NCBI GenBank assembly: GCA_964419545.1
Contig: CAYQQU010000134.1
Span: 1 to 7,203 of the forward strand
From: CAYQQU01 sp964419545
GTDB taxonomy: Bacteria > Bacteroidota > Bacteroidia > Chitinophagales > Saprospiraceae
Reading direction: 5' to 3'
Length of the DNA: 7,203 nucleotides
Part shown: positions 5,496 through 7,203 of the stretch, piece by piece
Numbering within the stretch: position 1 is the first letter of the stretch
How the letters are laid out: each line of letters opens with the position of its first letter
Program-made: the position numbers and the translations under genes
Notes under the pieces: generated by a model
Seen by the model: only the letters and a program-made list of their open reading frames with translations
Database searches by the model: none
What the model was told of the DNA's origin: nothing

Positions 5496-6991
5496 TACAA
5501 CCGCCCGTAGAAAGATAACTCCTTCGGCTCGCCAAACGGCATGCCGTACTTACCATCCACTTTCACTGCATTTTTATCGAACGTAAAATCGTAGGTGATC
5601 GAATGCGGCGTTTCGGTAAAATAGACTTTCGCCCGGTAGGTCCGCTCCGATATCCAGGCGCCGGTAGCGGCGGTCTGTAATTCTCCGAATTTGCCGTAGT
5701 AGAAATACCAGATCTTGCCCCTTGCCATCGAGCGATATCCGATAGGCAATTGGAATGTTCCTTTTTCATTCTGCAGGGTCAGCCTTTTTTCCGGGCCGGC
5801 CAGGTCAAATTGCAGGGTTTGTATTTTCAAAGGATTTTCTTCCATTCGGTAAATACTCCCGGAAATACTTTCGGCCATGGCCGCGTATTCCTCCCCTTCC
5901 ACCCCCGACAGCGCAAGTTTTTGCAGCTTTTGTTCCAATTCTTTGCGGGCTGTGGGGTTTTCCGGTAATGGTTGATCCTCCATGGCGGGAAGCAGGTGTT
6001 CCCAAACCAGGTTGAGCAGTCCCTGCAGGTCGTATGTACCGGCGGTCATGACGACCACGGCTTCCTGGTCGGGCAGCACCACGCAGAATTGCCCGAAGGC
6101 CCCGTCGCCCCGGTAAGCATGGTGGCGGCACCGCCAGAATTGAAACCCGTAGCCTTGGTCCCAGTCGCTTTCCGGATTGCTGCCGTTTGAAACCTGAAAA
6201 GAAGTGGCTTGCTCAACCCAGTCGGCCGGAACAATCTGCTCCCCCTCCCATTTTCCTCGCTGCAGGTAAACCTGTCCGAATTTGGCAATGTCCTCGGTTT
6301 TCAGGTTCAGCCCCCAGCCGCCGGTGCTGATGCCCTTCGGATCGGTTTGCCAGGAAGGCGGGTCGATCCCCAGCGGGTCGAAAAGCCGGGCTTGCAAGTA
6401 TTCCACCAGGTTTTTTCCGGTCTTTTTATGGATGATGGCCGACAGCATGTAGCTGGCGCCGCTATTGTAGGTAAATTTGGTGCCGGGTTTGTGTTCCACC
6501 GGCAGGGCCAGGAAGCTTTTGACCCAATCTTCACTTTCTCTCCGGAATTTTCCGCTGCCGTCTTTTTGCTGCCCGGTATTCATAGTCAGCAGATCGCGGA
6601 TGCGCATATTTTCCAAATTGTACCCGACTTCCGCTGGCAGCTTTTCCGGGAAAAAAGAAATAACCGGATCGTCCAAACTCAGCAAGCCTTCTTCAATGGC
6701 CAGACCAACCGCCGTGGAGGTAAAACTCTTACTGAGGGAATACAGCCAGTGGGGCGTTTCAGCCTGGTAAGGCGACCACCAGCCCGCCGCTATGGTCCGG
6801 CCATACCGAAGGATCATCAGGCTGTGCAACGCATCCGGGAGCTGGGTCTCCAAAGCTTCGATGAACGACAGGATGGCCGAAGAAGGAACGCCCCGGGCTT
6901 CCGGAGTGGACGGCGCCAGGGGTTCTGGGGGGTCAAGCGGTTCGGGAGACTGGCAGGCAGCCAGGAACAGGAGGAGCAATAACTTTTTCAT
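5495..6991 (-). CDS. Serine hydrolase lipoprotein, beta-lactamase (class C/PBP-like) family
   Basis: This is a probable secreted, lipid-anchored hydrolase of the PF00144 fold, which includes esterases, D-aminopeptidases and penicillin-binding-type enzymes; the substrate is unknown. It has 498 residues from ATG 6989-6991. Signal peptide MKKLLLLLFLAAC has a clean lipobox with Cys13, followed by a Pro/Glu-rich tether (about 14-36). The catalytic domain is about 36-335: SxxK nucleophile motif S85-L-S-K88; second motif Y175-N-S in FTYNSGASYML (YNS order, where classic enzymes have YxN); LFDPLGID (203-210); GGWGLNLKTEDIAKFGQVYL (224-243); and GDGAFGQ (295-301) at the position of the usual KTG/HxG strand. 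A charged helical linker (about 346-370) leads to an extra beta-rich domain, about 375-498, making the protein longer than single-domain relatives of roughly 350 residues. It is not in the exporter operon; the two units converge. No convincing promoter or Shine-Dalgarno sequence was found upstream. Confidence 0.92.
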   Translation of the reverse strand: MKKLLLLLFLAACQSPEPLDPPEPLAPSTPEARGVPSSAILSFIEALETQLPDALHSLMILRYGRTIAAGWWSPYQAETPHWLYSLSKSFTSTAVGLAIEEGLLSLDDPVISFFPEKLPAEVGYNLENMRIRDLLTMNTGQQKDGSGKFRRESEDWVKSFLALPVEHKPGTKFTYNSGASYMLSAIIHKKTGKNLVEYLQARLFDPLGIDPPSWQTDPKGISTGGWGLNLKTEDIAKFGQVYLQRGKWEGEQIVPADWVEQATSFQVSNGSNPESDWDQGYGFQFWRCRHHAYRGDGAFGQFCVVLPDQEAVVVMTAGTYDLQGLLNLVWEHLLPAMEDQPLPENPTARKELEQKLQKLALSGVEGEEYAAMAESISGSIYRMEENPLKIQTLQFDLAGPEKRLTLQNEKGTFQLPIGYRSMARGKIWYFYYGKFGELQTAATGAWISERTYRAKVYFTETPHSITYDFTFDKNAVKVDGKYGMPFGEPKELSFYGRL

Positions 6992-7037
6992 TGGAGTGAA
7001 TGTAAAAAAATTTAATTCCCCTTCTCCCCTTATCCAT

Positions 7038-7203
7038 TCAGTTTTTATTCTTGCCTGGCGGCGGTGGGATCAACGCTTTGTTGCCTTCAATCCCAACGAA
7101 CATTCCCCACTCCTTTCCGTTGCAACTGGCAAAAGTTAACAGCATCCAATTTAAGAGCTTGTTTGGAGGTAGTGCTTTTGAAGCGAAAAACTCAGATTTT
7201 GGG
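7038..7203 (-). other. Right-edge open frame or possible dispersed repeat
   Basis: On the minus strand a frame is open from the right edge (first full codon at 7202) to a TGA at 7038-7040, 54 sense codons. An internal ATG at 7143-7145 would give a 35-residue peptide ending in KALIPPPPGKNKN. The plus strand is also open through 7137-7139 in one frame. No ribosome-binding site, signal or known domain is visible, so a real protein is doubtful. The stretch from about 7044 to the edge has a look I associate with repeated intergenic elements in this phylum, but only one copy is present, so this is unproven. The gap between it and the hydrolase start (6992-7037) holds a pyrimidine-rich tract, TTCCCCTTCTCCCCTT (7016-7031), and no recognisable promoter. 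Confidence 0.2.

Noticed and set aside
6209..6982. A 257-codon plus-strand open frame opposite the serine hydrolase
   Set aside because: It is antisense to a protein with clear catalytic motifs and a lipobox; its translation has no recognisable domain or signal, and long antisense frames are expected opposite genes with this codon use.
6992..7203. Promoter for the hydrolase gene on the minus strand
   Set aside because: TAAATTTT-like and AACTTTTG sequences each miss one base of TAnnTTTG and have no upstream partner at the right distance.
1..7203. CRISPR arrays, tRNA or rRNA genes, insertion sequences, tandem repeats
   Set aside because: Reading both strands showed no regularly spaced repeats, cloverleaf-like segments, rRNA signatures or transposase motifs.

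Overview
The window reads as a chromosomal segment from a Bacteroidota member, plausibly a Saprospiria-like environmental lineage. This rests on four things: moderate GC, few Shine-Dalgarno sequences, several non-ATG starts (TTG/GTG), and lipoproteins with short N-termini. The taxonomic call is an inference from style and gene families; no marker gene is present.

Layout. (1) 1-181: the 3' end of a gene cut by the left edge, probably an alpha/beta-hydrolase. (2) 227-796: a six-helix membrane protein resembling the DUF7010 family, AT-richer than its surroundings. (3) 797-899: a short non-coding stretch with an imperfect hairpin. (4) 900-5420: four co-directional genes that together specify a complete tripartite ABC exporter. 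They are a TolC-family outer-membrane channel, a lipid-anchored HlyD-type periplasmic adaptor, a LolC/E- or MacB-type permease and a separate LolD-type ATPase. (5) 5421-5494: a convergent junction. (6) 5495-6991, minus strand: a beta-lactamase-fold serine hydrolase lipoprotein with an additional C-terminal beta-rich domain. (7) 6992-7203: a non-coding or weakly coding right edge holding an open frame on the minus strand and possibly part of a dispersed repeat.

How the genes work together. The ATPase dimer would power two copies of the single permease in the inner membrane. The adaptor would bridge the periplasm to the trimeric TolC-like channel, giving export from the inner membrane or periplasm out of the cell. 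The ATPase carries a LolD-like Q-loop segment and the permease is LolC/E-sized, with one large periplasmic domain. The module therefore looks like a lipoprotein-release or MacB-type ABC core joined to an efflux conduit. Its substrate cannot be read from the sequence; amphipathic molecules, lipids, peptides or lipoproteins are all possible. The serine hydrolase is convergent with the exporter and is probably an independent transcription unit.

No mobile element, CRISPR array, tRNA or rRNA was seen. The window is mostly ordinary. The parts most worth a second look are the LolD-like ATPase within a TolC/HlyD cluster and the right-edge sequence.
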